DNA from: Diabrotica undecimpunctata
Taxonomy: Eukaryota > Arthropoda > Insecta > Coleoptera > Chrysomelidae
DNA length: 64,000 nt
Direction: 5' to 3'
NCBI RefSeq assembly: GCF_040954645.1
Contig: NC_092812.1
Coordinates: 4,402,001-4,466,000 of the forward strand
Each line of letters begins with the position of its first letter. The stretch's first letter is position 1. The notes below the pieces were generated by a model. It did no database searches, was not told where the DNA came from, and was given only the letters and a program-made list of their open reading frames with translations. Shown one piece after another: positions 51,875 to 63,467 of this stretch. Position numbers and translations under genes: made by a program.

Positions 51875-54527
51875 CTGTGGCTAGAAGGCAAAAGGGGATA
51901 ACTCTCATTTGGAAGTTTTTCAGTACAGACATGTTTAGTTCATATGGGCTTTTTGTTACATTATAGACGTACTATTAGTAACGTTTGTATATTTCTAGAT
52001 CCGACTTACATTCCGTTAGATATATTTAAGTCTTTTTTCTTAAATCAATATCTATGTGTCTAATATTTTAATAAATTAAAAAAAAATATTTTAGGATATT
52101 TATTATTTTTAATTATTTCAAGAAAGTATAAGGAGATAAGTCAAGTTATAGTTGAAATGGACATAAAATCATCTTGGTAAAGGGGGTTATGTAGATTTAT
52201 ACCCTTATGCTCGGTAGTAACTTGACTAACAGTATATGTGCACTCTAGTGTTAACTGCAGTTATTTCTACTTACAACGGGCAACCACAATAAAGTAACGA
52301 AAATATTTTGTTCTGAATATAGCATTAACAGAACAAGAAATAAAAAGTAAATTTTTTCAAAAAGTTTATTAAACATGGAGGTTTCTATAGTAATCTGATG
52401 ATACGTTTACAAATTAACAATTGATCAAGATGATACTTAGAAAGAGAATTAAATGCGCATTCTAAACACAAAATAAAAACATATTCTATATAATACGAAT
52501 ATTTTACACAAATTACACAAATTACAAAAATATTTTTCGGAAGCTGTTTCTTTAATAATAAATTACACAAAAATTTTGTTTTAGAATATTTTATTAAAAA
52601 TTGTCATCACTAAAATAATTATCTATGTCTGGATCTGTGTCAGCAGTATTATCCAGAACTTGTGAATTTCGTGGGATTTGGGCAAGTCCACGATAAAATT
52701 CTTTTGCACTCTTATTAACTAACTCAATAAGGTCTAAAAGATCGCTTACTTTTTTCACTTATTTGTCTTAGCTTATCATACAAATTATCTAAAGTAATAT
52801 TCTTGATATCGATGGGTGTATCTTTTTTTGTGTTCTAAAATTTATTTCTTGAAATGGCTCATATTCCTGAAGCGATGTTTTAAAATTAATAATACCAAAT
52901 TCCTTGGTGTATCTTAGGCATTTCATATTTCTCCAGCAAATTTCAGTCTTATTGTCTGTCTTCTTTCTCTTTATTAACATTCCTTAGAATATATTTTTAA
53001 AATAAAAAAAAAAAAAAAAGATTTGGGATCATTTCAACTACCGTAAACTGTTTGGATTGTTTTCTCTGTTTTTTGTTTTTGTTTAGCGGTAGTAGTACGT
53101 TCTGTTCCTGCAGATCTTACTAAGTTATACCAATATCTAGGTACATGGATAGGAAATAAGCATTTTTTTTAAACTTTTCTATTGTTGCGTGATCTACTTC
53201 ACACTCCATGTTAGTATATCCAGGCACTAAAAATTTATGATCAATTACCTTTAAGTTATTATTTTGACTTATTAAAAGCGTAAACATTGGTGCCACAAAT
53301 AAGTTTTTATTTTGTCCGCCACAAGTATCATAAAATAACGTGCTCTATTTCAGAAGGTGAATTGAAAATATGATAAATCACTACCATTATAATGTACTAT
53401 AAAATAAAACCTCTTTTTTTAATAAAACATCGATCATTAGTACGTCAAAGTAGAAAAGTTACAAAATGAGTACATACAAAACTATTTACCATTGGTTAAA
53501 AAAGTGTAGGATTTTTCTTTATCCGAATCAAAGGCTGGGTAGGTATGAACGTAATTTACTGATATTTCAGTCTTGTTGGGAACAATCGGATTCAAATCTG
53601 AAAATAACGGTAAATCAGTAGGTGTATATAAAGTATTATAAAAAACTTCACCCTACATAAAACATGCAGGCTTATTTTCTCCAATGTTCTAACTAATTAG
53701 GACTATAAAAATATTTAAATGTATTTAAAAATGTCAATAAACGTATCCCCTCCTATCCTGGTAAAAAATATTTTACCAGGATAGGAGAGGAAATATGGAT
53801 CCTGTAAGACCACTTCATTTTAAGAATAAAATAATACCACAGTATATTGCTTAAAAAGAATAGCAATATACTGTGATAATACTCACTATATTTTTTTTTC
53901 TCATGACCACGATTTTCTTTATTTTCATCTAGATAATTCCCTGCAAAACAAAATCACAAAATATTATTTAAAAAATTTAAATATATTGGCAATTAACTTA
54001 CTTGTATTTGATGGCTTGTAATCGTTATTGGCGTTGTTTAAACACCTTGATACAAGCCCTTTAGTTCATTCGCGAATGGAGGAATAATAATTGTTATTTC
54101 GAGTTGCCATCTTAGTGAACGTTCTTTGCATGTGCTCTCTTCACAATCTAGACAAGTACTGCCAAGAAACTGATACGAATATGATTTGCGTGGACACCGC
54201 ATTCTTGCAACAAGGGATAACTTTGTATATCCTAGCGATACTTTCATATATATTTCTTCTATCACATTCCGGTAAAAGGGGATATCTTGATTTAATGCCT
54301 TTTACTAGCACACATTTCGAATAATTCTCAAGTTAACATGACTTAAATCGTTTTGCTTTTCAATTAATTTCATAATGTTAGAAAATATGTGCACATATAC
54401 CATTTTACTAGTAATTACTATTTTGCACTCCAGAAGATATCTTTAGTTATATCCTCAAAAAAAAAAATAATATTTTAACACTCTTTTGCAAAAAATCGAC
54501 TTATCCCCTTTTGCCTTCCAGCCACAG
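51875..54527 (-). mobile_element. TIR DNA transposon encoding a DUF7869-type protein, element B
   Basis: Terminal inverted repeats CTGTGGCTAGAAGGCAAAAG at 51875 and, on minus, CTGTGGCTGGAAGGCAAAAG at 54527, both continuing GGGATAA. AAAT flanks both sides (51871-51874 and 54528-54531). AGGGGATA/TATCCCCT-type motifs recur inside (e.g. 53745, 54257). The minus-strand gene resembles that of element A, but the TIR sequence differs. About 2.65 kb, decayed. Confidence 0.85.
52594..54330 (-). pseudogene. DUF7869-type putative transposase of element B, decayed
   Basis: The clearest block is 53350-53130: LFYDTCGGQNKNLFVAPMFT, NNLKVIDHKFLVPGYTNMEC and EVDHATIEKFKKNAYF, parallel to element A's YSDTCSGQNRN and GHSYMEVDSMHSAIE. 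Next, 52980-52789 reads KCLRYTKEFGIINFKTSLQE. The C-terminus 52757-52594 reads VSDLLDLIELVNKSAKEFYR, then an acidic end. N-terminal exons at about 53600-54330 are only partly readable (RNIYESIARIYKVIPCCKNA; candidate splice donor near 54000). Many stops. Confidence 0.75.
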
Positions 54528-54530
54528 AAA

Positions 54531-54925
54531 TGTTCTAACGCTTAGTTTATTAGAGTCTTTATTTATTTAATTTATATATAATTATACACTAATTTATTTT
54601 GCACTAACACTATTCTAATTTATGTAATTTATTTACCCGCGTTACAATTCAAACTCGACTCGACACAATTATTATTTTAGACTGAATTATTATTTTAGAC
54701 TCGCTATTTACAAGAAAAAATCTATCTAAATGCTCTATATATATTTAATAACCGTTATCTGGAGTTCCCTAGAATTCGGCCGGTGACCTTTCCTGAACCT
54801 TCTCGAATGCCATGGAAGCCAGACAGGTTTTAGCGTAGGGGACCTACTACCTATCTACCTACTAAAAAATACTTGTTAGAAAAATATGTTTACAACTAAG
54901 GATATGAGTCATATTTATCATAACA
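54531..54925 (-). repeat. 3' LTR of a second macrodomain-type Ty3/gypsy element
   Basis: Minus strand begins TGTTATGATAAATATG at 54925, next to a polypurine tract (plus: attgcccccctctt), and ends ...CGTTAGAACA at 54531. Length about 395 bp. The other LTR is lost because the element is truncated at about 57655. The outer edge nearly coincides with the TSD of element B, so B landed at the LTR edge. Confidence 0.7.
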
Positions 54926-55460
54926 TTGCCCCCCTCTTAAAATATGGTTCCTCCTGGAACCTTATCGGGAGTGAAACTGGAACGGTATGCTGATATCGGC
55001 AACTGGACTCTCTTTTACAACTTCCAGTTGTACAAAAATAACAAGGGACGGTTTTCTCTCCGCACCAGTAACTATGCGGATTGCAACAAACTAACACCTG
55101 GACTTCGGTATCTTTAAAGATCTCCTCTACCATACTTCGGATAACCCTCCAATCTAATTAACGGCACTCCAACTTTCGCATGGCTAACCTTTGCACGTCG
55201 GATTCTAGTACGTGCTCTCTCAATTGAAGTAAGGCTTCCCATACATATCGGTAGGTAGGTTCACCATCAGTGGTAACACCATGTCTTGCTTCACCGGTAC
55301 CTCCATATGCCCCCATGAATTCCTCAAACGGGAGGTGAGACACATCTTGGACTTGGTTTACTTTCACTTCTTCATCTACGTAGGTATGGACCTTCTTAAA
55401 ACTGCTGCAACTTGGGAGAACAACCTTTTCGCTTCTGGGGATTATAGAGCCAGACTTTCT
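54918..55460 (-). pseudogene. Macrodomain and CCCH zinc-finger remnant
   Basis: 55367-55158 reads LPFEEFMGAYGGTGEARHGV, matching the linker before the macrodomain in the other element (FNEFMSNYAERKSARFGVTT), then jumps over about 70 missing residues to EPTYRYVWEALLQLREHVLE and DVQRLAMRKLECR. After an in-frame stop it continues LDWRVIRSMVEEIFKDTEVQ and VLVCCN, the last helix and strand. The finger CYFCTTGSCKRESSCRYQH has the same C-x7-C-x5-C-x3-H spacing as its relative. Confidence 0.85.
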
Positions 55461-57655
55461 CGTTCTTCTTAAAGCACCTCTTTTCGGCTTGCGTATCGTA
55501 TCGTTTCTTCATTCAGTCGCTAGCGATCTGAAGAGGGGAAAGGACCAACTCGTGTACATCATCCATTCTTCTTCGTAATACGATCACATAATCTTCACCT
55601 GCTATATCTTCTCCAGGTCGACACCAAAACTATAGGGTCGACACTTAAACTCTAGATCACAAGGTAGTCGCATCTCGCGTCCGAATAGGACTCTGGCTGG
55701 TGTCTGGCTTGTTGATTCGTTAACAGCAGGTCTGTAGGCCATTGTGAAGAACGGAAGATATTGGTCCCAGTCTCGCTGATGATCGGACACCACCTTTGTC
55801 AAAAACTTGCCAACTGTCCTATTCATCCATTCTACCATACCATCCGATTGCAGATGTTATGCTGTAGTTCTTGTTTCCTTCATGCCTAATCTATCACATA
55901 TTCCTTGGAATAGATCGCTTTCGAAGTTCCTTCCTTGGTCACTATGGATCTCCAAAGGCAGTCCAAATCGGCTGATATATTCTTTGATCAACTTATCTGC
56001 AATGGTGGCGGCTTTTTGGTCCGGAAGTGCGTAAATCTCGACCCACTTGGTGAAGTAATCCATTACTACCAACATGTACTTGCCTCCATTTTCACTTTCT
56101 GGAAATAGCTCAGCAATATCCAAAGCTATTCTTTCAAACAGACTTCTAACATTTACACCGAAATGCCCTCCTGATGAACTGTGGTGTAACTGACGACATA
56201 CTTCGGCTATTCTGCTCTTTGGGATCACCAAATGTCTTCTCTTCTCTGAAGCAAGCCATCTTCCATGATAAATAAGTCCCACTGGACCCAATATGTCTTA
56301 ACTACTGAGCATAGGCTTGATATTTCTTGCCAAAGTGGTCGGCGGTTTTCCTCTTTCCATTTTCGAATTTTCTGTAAAACTGGATCTCTTTTTTTTTCTT
56401 CCCTTATCTTAGTAGGCGTTTAGTCGTCGTTGACCATCGTTGTTCTTAGCACTGCTGCTTCCTTGGATTCCGTTTTATTACAGTGGGAACACTCTGCTGG
56501 GCATGGCCTTCTGGAAAAAAAATCAGCGTTTCTGTGGCTAACTCCGACCCAGTGCTCAATCTTGAAATCGTATTCTTGGATTAGTTCGATCAATTTGACT
56601 ATCTGACCCTCTGGATTCTTAAAATGCATTAACCAGTTAAGGGCGGCATGGTTGGGCCGTATTAAAAACTTCCTTCCATAGAGGTATTGATAGATGTGCT
56701 CTACTGATTTCACTACTGCTAGAAATTCTCTTCTCATGATGCAATACTTCCGCTCAGGTTTCGAAAGAACTTTACTAAAATATCCAAGGACTCGTTTCTG
56801 TCCTCCTTGAATCTGAGATAGCACTCCTCCAATTCCCACATTACTTGCATCTGTATCTAAGATGAACTCTCCTTCTGGCAGTGGGTACCCTAAAATGGGT
56901 ACTGTGATTAAATGCTTTTTTAAGGTCTCAAAGGCATTTGGCAGTCTGTATCACAGCGGTAATTTCTTGCTTCCTCTGTAAGTCGCGTTAATGGCTTAGC
57001 GATATCTGCGAACTTCTTAATAAACCTCTGGTAGTAGTACATAGTCCAAGAAAACTTCTCACTTGATGTTTGTCAGTTGGTTCTGGCCATTCCTTAATGA
57101 AATCGATTTTTCCCTTATCCACGGCCACTTCTTCTTTGCTGACTATATGACCCAGATAATTGACTTTACCTTGAAATAGCTGGCACTTCTTGAGGTTTAA
57201 CATCAATTGGGCAGCTTTAAGTCGATTAAAAACGTTTTCTCAATTCTTCAGATGATCTTCAAATGTCTTCCCCAAGACGATTATGTCATCTAGATAAACC
57301 AGGCATGTTTTCTAAGATAACCCTCTCAACACATTTTCCATAAGCCTCTCAAATGTCGCAGTAGCATTACAGAGTCCAAATGGCATAACGTTGAATTGTC
57401 ACAATCCAGATCCTGCGGTAAAGGCTGTCTTCTCTTTATTTACTGGGTCCATTTCTACCTGCCATTATCCACTCTTCAAATCCAAAGTAGAAAATAATTT
57501 ACTTCCAGCCAATGTGTCGTCGATCCGAGGCAGAGAATAACTATCTTTCTTGTTAACGTTGTTTAGCAAACGGTAATCCACACAGAACCAGTGGTTTCTC
57601 AACAGTAAAAACAAAAAAAAGACCGATATTTCCACTCCCATCTCTGGCAAGTGAA
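54918..57655 (-). mobile_element. Second Ty3/gypsy element with macrodomain/CCCH tail, 5'-truncated
   Basis: Related to the element at 41.8-47.8 kb throughout: RT from 57650 ([69 protein letters not shown]), RNase H (MGIGGVLSQIQGGQKRVLGY, YGRKFLIRPNHAALNWL), integrase (VVMDYFTKWVEIYALPDQKA, IHSDQGRNFESDLFQ, MVEWMNRTVGKFL), then macrodomain and CCCH remnants. Broken by stops, shifts and deletions. Gag, protease and the 5' LTR are absent. The integrase Glu motif reads MVEWMNR. Confidence 0.9.
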
Positions 57656-58173
57656 TAATATTTTTTACTATTTTTTACGATTCTCGTGAGATCAATATAA
57701 TAAATCATTTTCATTGATCAGTTGTAGTAAAATTTTTATTTTTAGAGATCAATCTTTACAACCTATGACATGAAATTTCAATTTTGAGTTGTGGTAACAA
57801 ATAGGAGGCATATAAGACAAAAACGTATAATTTAATGTTTTACATTACGAACGATCAGATTTCACGGAAAATGCATTTAAAACGAGTGTTTTGGGTGTAG
57901 ACTATTGCTGTTGTTTTCTTCTTTTGAAATACGTACTAGTGTAATTAAAAAAAAATTAAATGTTTTAGATCGTTTGTTGTGTGAAAGTTTAAATCCAACG
58001 TTTTTTAAGCATATTTTAAATGCCTCACATTTACTGTTAAAACGCAAAACTTAATTTCATGCTATAGCTTTTAAAGGTTAGGCTCTAGTAATCAAAAACT
58101 TTATAGTGGAAAGACCCTTAAGCTAGCAGAGACAAATGAGCGGAATCCAATTTAACCTACCTAATATTTTTTC

Positions 58174-58910
58174 ATCTCGTTCAAAGTCCCAATATATACT
58201 GTAACAGTTACGGCTTGAAAATTAATTTGAAAAAAACTAAATTTATGGTAATCACGAAATCAAAGAACATCAGAGCTAATCTTGTAATAGACAATACAAC
58301 GATTGAGCGTGTGTCCTGTTATAAATATCTAGGTGCTTGGATCACAGACGATACTGATCAAACAAAAGAGATTAGATGTAGAATAGAAATTGCTAGATCA
58401 GTCTTTAATAGAATGCGCAAACTCTTTTGCAATCGTGATATCAATATAAAGTTACGAATACGAATGCTGCGGTGTTATGTCTTTTCTACCCGGTTGTATG
58501 GAGTAGAGGCTTGGACACTAAAACAGTTGACCACAAAAAACATCGACGCTTTCGAGATGTGGTGCTATAGGCGCATTCTCAGAATATCATGGATGGACCG
58601 CGTCACTAACACGCAAGTACTCCAAACTTTAGACAAAAGATGCGAAATTCTAAATGAGATAAAAACTAGAAAGATGGAATACTTGGGGCACATTGTGAGA
58701 GGTGAAAAGTACGAACTTTTAAGAAATATCATGCAGAGCAAAATTAAGGGCAAAAGAAGTGTGGGAAGAAGAAAAATATCGTGGCTTCGTAATCTACGTG
58801 AATGGTTCGGGTGTAGTTCGATTGAACTTTTTAGGCGCGCTGCTAACAAAGTCGCAGTGGCCATGATGATTTCCAATCTCCGCTAGGAGTGGCACGAGAA
58901 GAAGAAGAAG
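58174..58910 (+). mobile_element. 5'-truncated non-LTR copy (family A) with 11-bp TSD
   Basis: AATATTTTTTC at 58163-58173 and 58911-58921. One intact frame of 223 codons (58215-58886): GLKINLKKTKFMVITKSKN-type post-YADD region, YKYLGAWITDDTDQTKEI, RLYGVEAWTL, FEMWCYRRILRISWMDRVTN, TRKMEYLGHIVRGEKYELL, KRSVGRRKISWLRNLREWFG. The RT active site itself is absent. The tail is (GAA)n. The ORF is the least damaged of the family here, so the insertion is fairly young. Confidence 0.93.
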
Positions 58911-60853
58911 AATATTTTTTCTCCCATTTTTCAGTAATTCATTACCCCCCTAATAATTTTTCACCACCAAACCAACCTTAAGTGGAGCGATTCGGCTGGC
59001 TTAAGGTTCAAGCTAGCAGAATTCAGAAAAAAAACTTTTTGTTTACGACATTTTTTTAGTCATTTTCACTAATTTTTTACCACACTACTAATTTTTCACC
59101 ACCAAACCAACCTTAATGAGAGCGATTTTGCTGGCTCACGGTTAAAACTAGTACCACAATGCTCTCTTAGGTTTGTATGAATTTATTACCACACTAGTAA
59201 TTATTCACCCCTTAACTACTCCTTATGAGAAGTCAATAATTCTGTTGGGTTAATATTTAAGGTGATAAATCTATTTTTACAATTTTACTTTACTCTTCTT
59301 GTAACTGAAAGTATAATATGCTTGTTAGGTTTTTACTGAATTTTATCCACCATCATAATTTTTGACCCCATAAGCCACAGTTAATGGAAAACATTCAACA
59401 AGCTACCCATCACGCTACCTAAATGCAAAATCTTTTTGGAAATACAAAAGTGCTCTACTAGTAGAGCTACTGTAAAAGATTTTTATTTATTGGGTACATT
59501 CATACACCTGAGCGAAGTGTGCCGCCAATCAAGGAGTGGGGGCTGCAGTCTTAATCGGATTTTAGATTGATACCACGCTCTTCACTATTATTTAACTTTG
59601 GCAATAAATTGCAAATATAGCGCCTCTGTACTATACCTGAGTGTATTTTATGCTCAGTACAATAGTTTTTAAATAATTTTTAATAGTAAACACCAGTGCA
59701 GTGTTTAATAGTAGTCACGGCTATAGTTGATTTTTAACTCTTGAAATGTGAAAACGTGCATTTTTTTTATATAGGACGAAAAAGTACGACTTTACGCCCC
59801 CAAAATTAAAAAGTTAAGTGCGGAATTTATGCCCAATGTCTTAGGTCAAAAATATAAAGATAGCAAAAAATAGTAAAAGGTAGAAGTAAAAGTAAAATAC
59901 AAAAAAAAATAATAAAAATACCTTTTATAATTTTGTTTTTTCAGTTCAAAATTTAACTAAGCAGAATTATTGGCTTCTTATAGAGGGGTAAACAATTGTG
60001 AAGGTGGTAAATGAATTGGAAAAGCTTTGTCACATACAGTGGTATTTAAAACTTACTTTTTTTATTTTAACTTAAGCTACCACGGGTTAGTTGAGAGGCG
60101 AAAAATTAGTAAAAATCGAGCAGGATCTGTGGTAGTTTAAAATTTTTATTTGAATTAGCTAGCTTAATATTCGAGCTTCCGTTTAAGAGCTTATTGACTT
60201 CCCACAAGGAGTAGTTAAGAGTGAAAAATTAATTGGGTGGTAATAAATTTGTAAAAACTTATGAAAACACGGTGGTACTTCAAAAGTATATATATTTTTT
60301 AATTCTGCTGGCTCGAATATTTAGCTAGCGGGAAGTTTTCCAAATAAAATTACTTTATTGGTGGAAAATTATGAGGGTGGTAAAAGTGTAGCAAAAATTT
60401 TCCAGAACACTTTTTTATTTTAATTATAAGTAGAGTACAATGAAATATAAAAAAAAAATTTCGCAATAAATTTTAACCTAACAGAATTATTGATTAATAG
60501 AGTACAGTAAAATTGTAAAAATAGATTTTTTATCAACGTAAATTTTAACCTAAGAATTGTTGACCTTCCACATGGGTTAGTTAAGGGTGGAAAATTACTA
60601 GGATGGTAATAAATTCGTAAGAACCTAGCAGAACACTGTGGTATTTCAAAAATAATTTGTATTATTTAAGCTAGCAGTAAGGTTTCCAAATAAGATTGGC
60701 TTAGGTGTGAAAAATTATCATGGTGATCAAAGTTTAGTCTAAACTTAACAGAACACTTTTTTATTTCAGTTATAAGTAGAGGAGAGTGAAATTGTAAAAG
60801 AATATTATTTCATCTTAAATTTTAACCTAACAGAATTATTGGCTTTCCATATA

Positions 60854-62602
60854 GGCGAGCGGTTTACCCCTCCAAAGACGCTTAGAAACAGAATATACCC
60901 ACTAAAATTCTTTGTACATTTCTAATGCACCAAACGTTTTTTATTCGATTCTATATATTTTTCCAAGATGAAATGTATTTTTTTTAAATTTTTACAAGTG
61001 GGTCGGCAATTGTTATTAACAAATAACTAATACAAAAAAGCAATTTCACCGAATTGCTTCGGAATCAATTTTCGATGTATCTCATCAAAATAAACACTTT
61101 TTCTCTCTTGATAATTTTTCGAAAAATGCTTCCTTTTCAAGTTATTTGCATTTTTTTGTTGAAAAAATGAGTTAATTAGTGATTTTTGGGATTTTTTTTT
61201 CTAAAAAACTACTAAATGAATTGCAATTCTACAAATAGCTTTATAATCTTTAAACCGTCGAGTACAAGTTAGAATATTTTGACAAGGATAATTTTTTTCT
61301 CTCTTGCTAAAAACGTTGACCCAAATATTTCGAATATGCCTTTCGAGCAGTCTACCGCTAAGTGTGTACAGCGGTTGCTGCGATACAGGCGTGCGGCGCG
61401 TAGAAATATTTGTTTAAATTTAAAAAATTAATTCAATACAAATATTACGTACAATTTATTAACAAAAAAGATATTTCTTATTATTTTTATATAGACATAT
61501 TATAATTAAAACAATTAAAATTAATTTTTTACAATGCTATAATAATGTAATTTTTCTTTTAATATACGTGGTGACTATATTATTGAATGTTTTATTACAG
61601 TGAAATACATTAAGCATTATATAATTAATTTTCATTAAAAAATATAATAAAATTAAAATTTAATATTAATTATACATCGTTTTCATTGTCAATAATTTGA
61701 AAATTTTCGTCAACAGCAACAGGATTTCCATATAATAAGCTGATTTCATTGTCTTCAATAAAGTCGTCTTTAACATTTTTACAATTCTCTGGTGTACATG
61801 CACATACTGCGCAGCATTCTAAATTATAGGAAATACAATTACAATTTTCCGTAGAACATTTTCCGGTACATGAGCAGAAATACTTTTGTAACATATCTAA
61901 ACTAGTTTCGCCTTCAAAATAATTAAAATCGAAACAATTATTTTCCATTGTCCAACCATGGGTTAATGGATCAAGAGATGAAATAATATTGTTTTTTGCT
62001 TAAATCCATTCATTTATTTGCCACTTTGCTCTTAAGTAATGTAATAATGCTGGTTTCGAAAGTGGTAATTTTTCATTAGATGCATTTTTTTTAGCGCCTA
62101 CAGCACCTCAACCGCTGTACACGCTTAGCGGGATACTCTCGAAAGGCATATTCGAAATATTTGGGTCCACGTTTTTAGCGAGATAGAAACCATTTATCCT
62201 TGTCAAAATATTCTAACTTGTACTCGACGGTTTAAAAATTATAAAGCTATCTGTAAAATTGCAATTCATTTAGTAGTTTTTTAGAAAAAAAAAATCCCAA
62301 AAATCACTAATTACGGCATTTTTTCAACAAAAAAATGCAAATAACTCGAAAAGGAAGCATTTTTCAAAAAATTATCAAAAGATAAAAAGTGTTTATTTTG
62401 ATGAGATACACCTAAAAAAATTAATTCCGAAACAATTTGGTAAAATTGCTTTTTGTATTAGTTATTTGTTGACAATTGCCGGCCCACTTGTAAAACTTAA
62501 AAAAAAAATACATTTCATCTTGGAAAAATATATAGAATCGAATAAAAAAGGTTTGGTGCATTAGTCGGTTGATGCTCAGCTTATAGGGGTAAACCGCTCG
62601 CC
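60854..62602. mobile_element. Palindromic element with about 530-bp inverted repeats, TA duplication and a Cys-rich ORF
   Basis: The ends GGCGAGCGGTTTACCCC at 60854 and its complement at 62602 are flanked by TA (60852-60853 and 62603-62604). It splits a foldback subrepeat (ctttccata / taagaggcag). The arms match inward as far as gtgtacagcggttg at about 61365 and its complement at about 62108, including tattcgaaatatttggg and ttctaacttgtactcgacgg. The central 720 bp holds a small minus ORF. Confidence 0.85.
61670..61948 (-). CDS. Small Cys-rich protein of the palindromic element
   Basis: 92 codons, ATG at 61948, intact. Residues 20-60 contain 14 Cys in a spaced pattern, FCSCTGKCSTENCNCIS then CCAVCACTPENCKN, resembling a CXC/tesmin-type metal-binding repeat as found at the C-termini of some insect transposon proteins. 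The rest is acidic. No HTH or DDE region is visible in frame. It lies alone in the loop of the inverted repeat. It could be the C-terminal exon of a larger lost transposase or a captured domain. Function unknown. Confidence 0.55.
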   Translation of the reverse strand: MENNCFDFNYFEGETSLDMLQKYFCSCTGKCSTENCNCISYNLECCAVCACTPENCKNVKDDFIEDNEISLLYGNPVAVDENFQIIDNENDV

Positions 62603-63467
62603 TAATAAGAGGCAGTTGAGGGGTGAATAATTACTAGGGTGTAATATAATTCGTTAAAACCTAGCAGAACACTTCTGCTAGGTTTTAACGCTGGCTCAAA
62701 TATTAAGCTAGCAAGAACGTTTCTAAATAAGGTTGGATTAGGGGTGCAACATTATCAGGGTGGTTAAAGTTTAGTAAACATTTCAAAAACAGTTTTTTAT
62801 TGCAGTTATAGGTAAAGAAGAGTGAATTTAAAAAACAACCTAGCAGAGCACTGCGGTATATCATAAATCATTTTTGGAATTATACTAGTTTTAACCTTAA
62901 GCCAGCAAAATCGCTCCCCTTAAGGGTGGTTTGGTGGTGAAAAAATATTAGGGTGGTAATAAATTAGTGAAAAATGTGTAAAAAAATATGCCATCGGCAA
63001 AAAGTTTTTTTTCTGAATTCTGCTAGCTTGAACCTTGGGCCAGCAGAATCGCTCCCATTAAGGGTGGTTTGGTGGTGAAAAACTATTAGGGTGGTAATAA
63101 ATTAATAATAAAATGAGTAAAAAAATATGCCATAGGCAAAAAGTTTCTTTTCCGAATTCTGCTAGCTTGAACCTTAAACCAGCAGACTCGCTCCCCTTAA
63201 GGTTGGTTTGGTGGTAAAAAATTATTAGGGTGGTAATAAATTAGTGAAAATGGGTGAAAAATTATACGTAGGTTCAATTGAATTGTGCTTATTTGTCCCA
63301 GCTAGCTTAAGGGTCCTCATAGTGGCCAGTCAATGAAAAGGATAGATTGTATTGATCTCGTGAGAATCATCGCGCCACGTTTAATTATTTAACACCTGTG
63401 TGAAATCTGAGTTTATTTACGGCAAAATACAAAAACTGCGTACAAAAGCTACACTCTTTAACTTTAA

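Larger units (their letters stand above)
57679..63372. mobile_element. Foldback-type element with long inverted arms of tandem subrepeats
   Basis: The outer ends are inverted: gattctcgtgagatcaat at 57679 and the complement of attgatctcgtgagaatc ending 63372, continuing through cccttaagctagc. Both arms contain degenerate units with ttaccaccctaataattttt, caccaccaaaccaacctta, gagcgattctgctggc and aagctagcagaattc. Units face one way from 58920 to about 59450 and the opposite way from about 59950 on, with the centre near 59480-59900. A non-LTR fragment and a TA-flanked palindromic element are nested inside. No transposase of its own was seen. Confidence 0.8.

Noticed and set aside
54038..54265. 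75-codon minus ORF as a separate gene
   Set aside because: Lies inside element B near the end and probably overlaps its N-terminal exons in another frame; no independent support.
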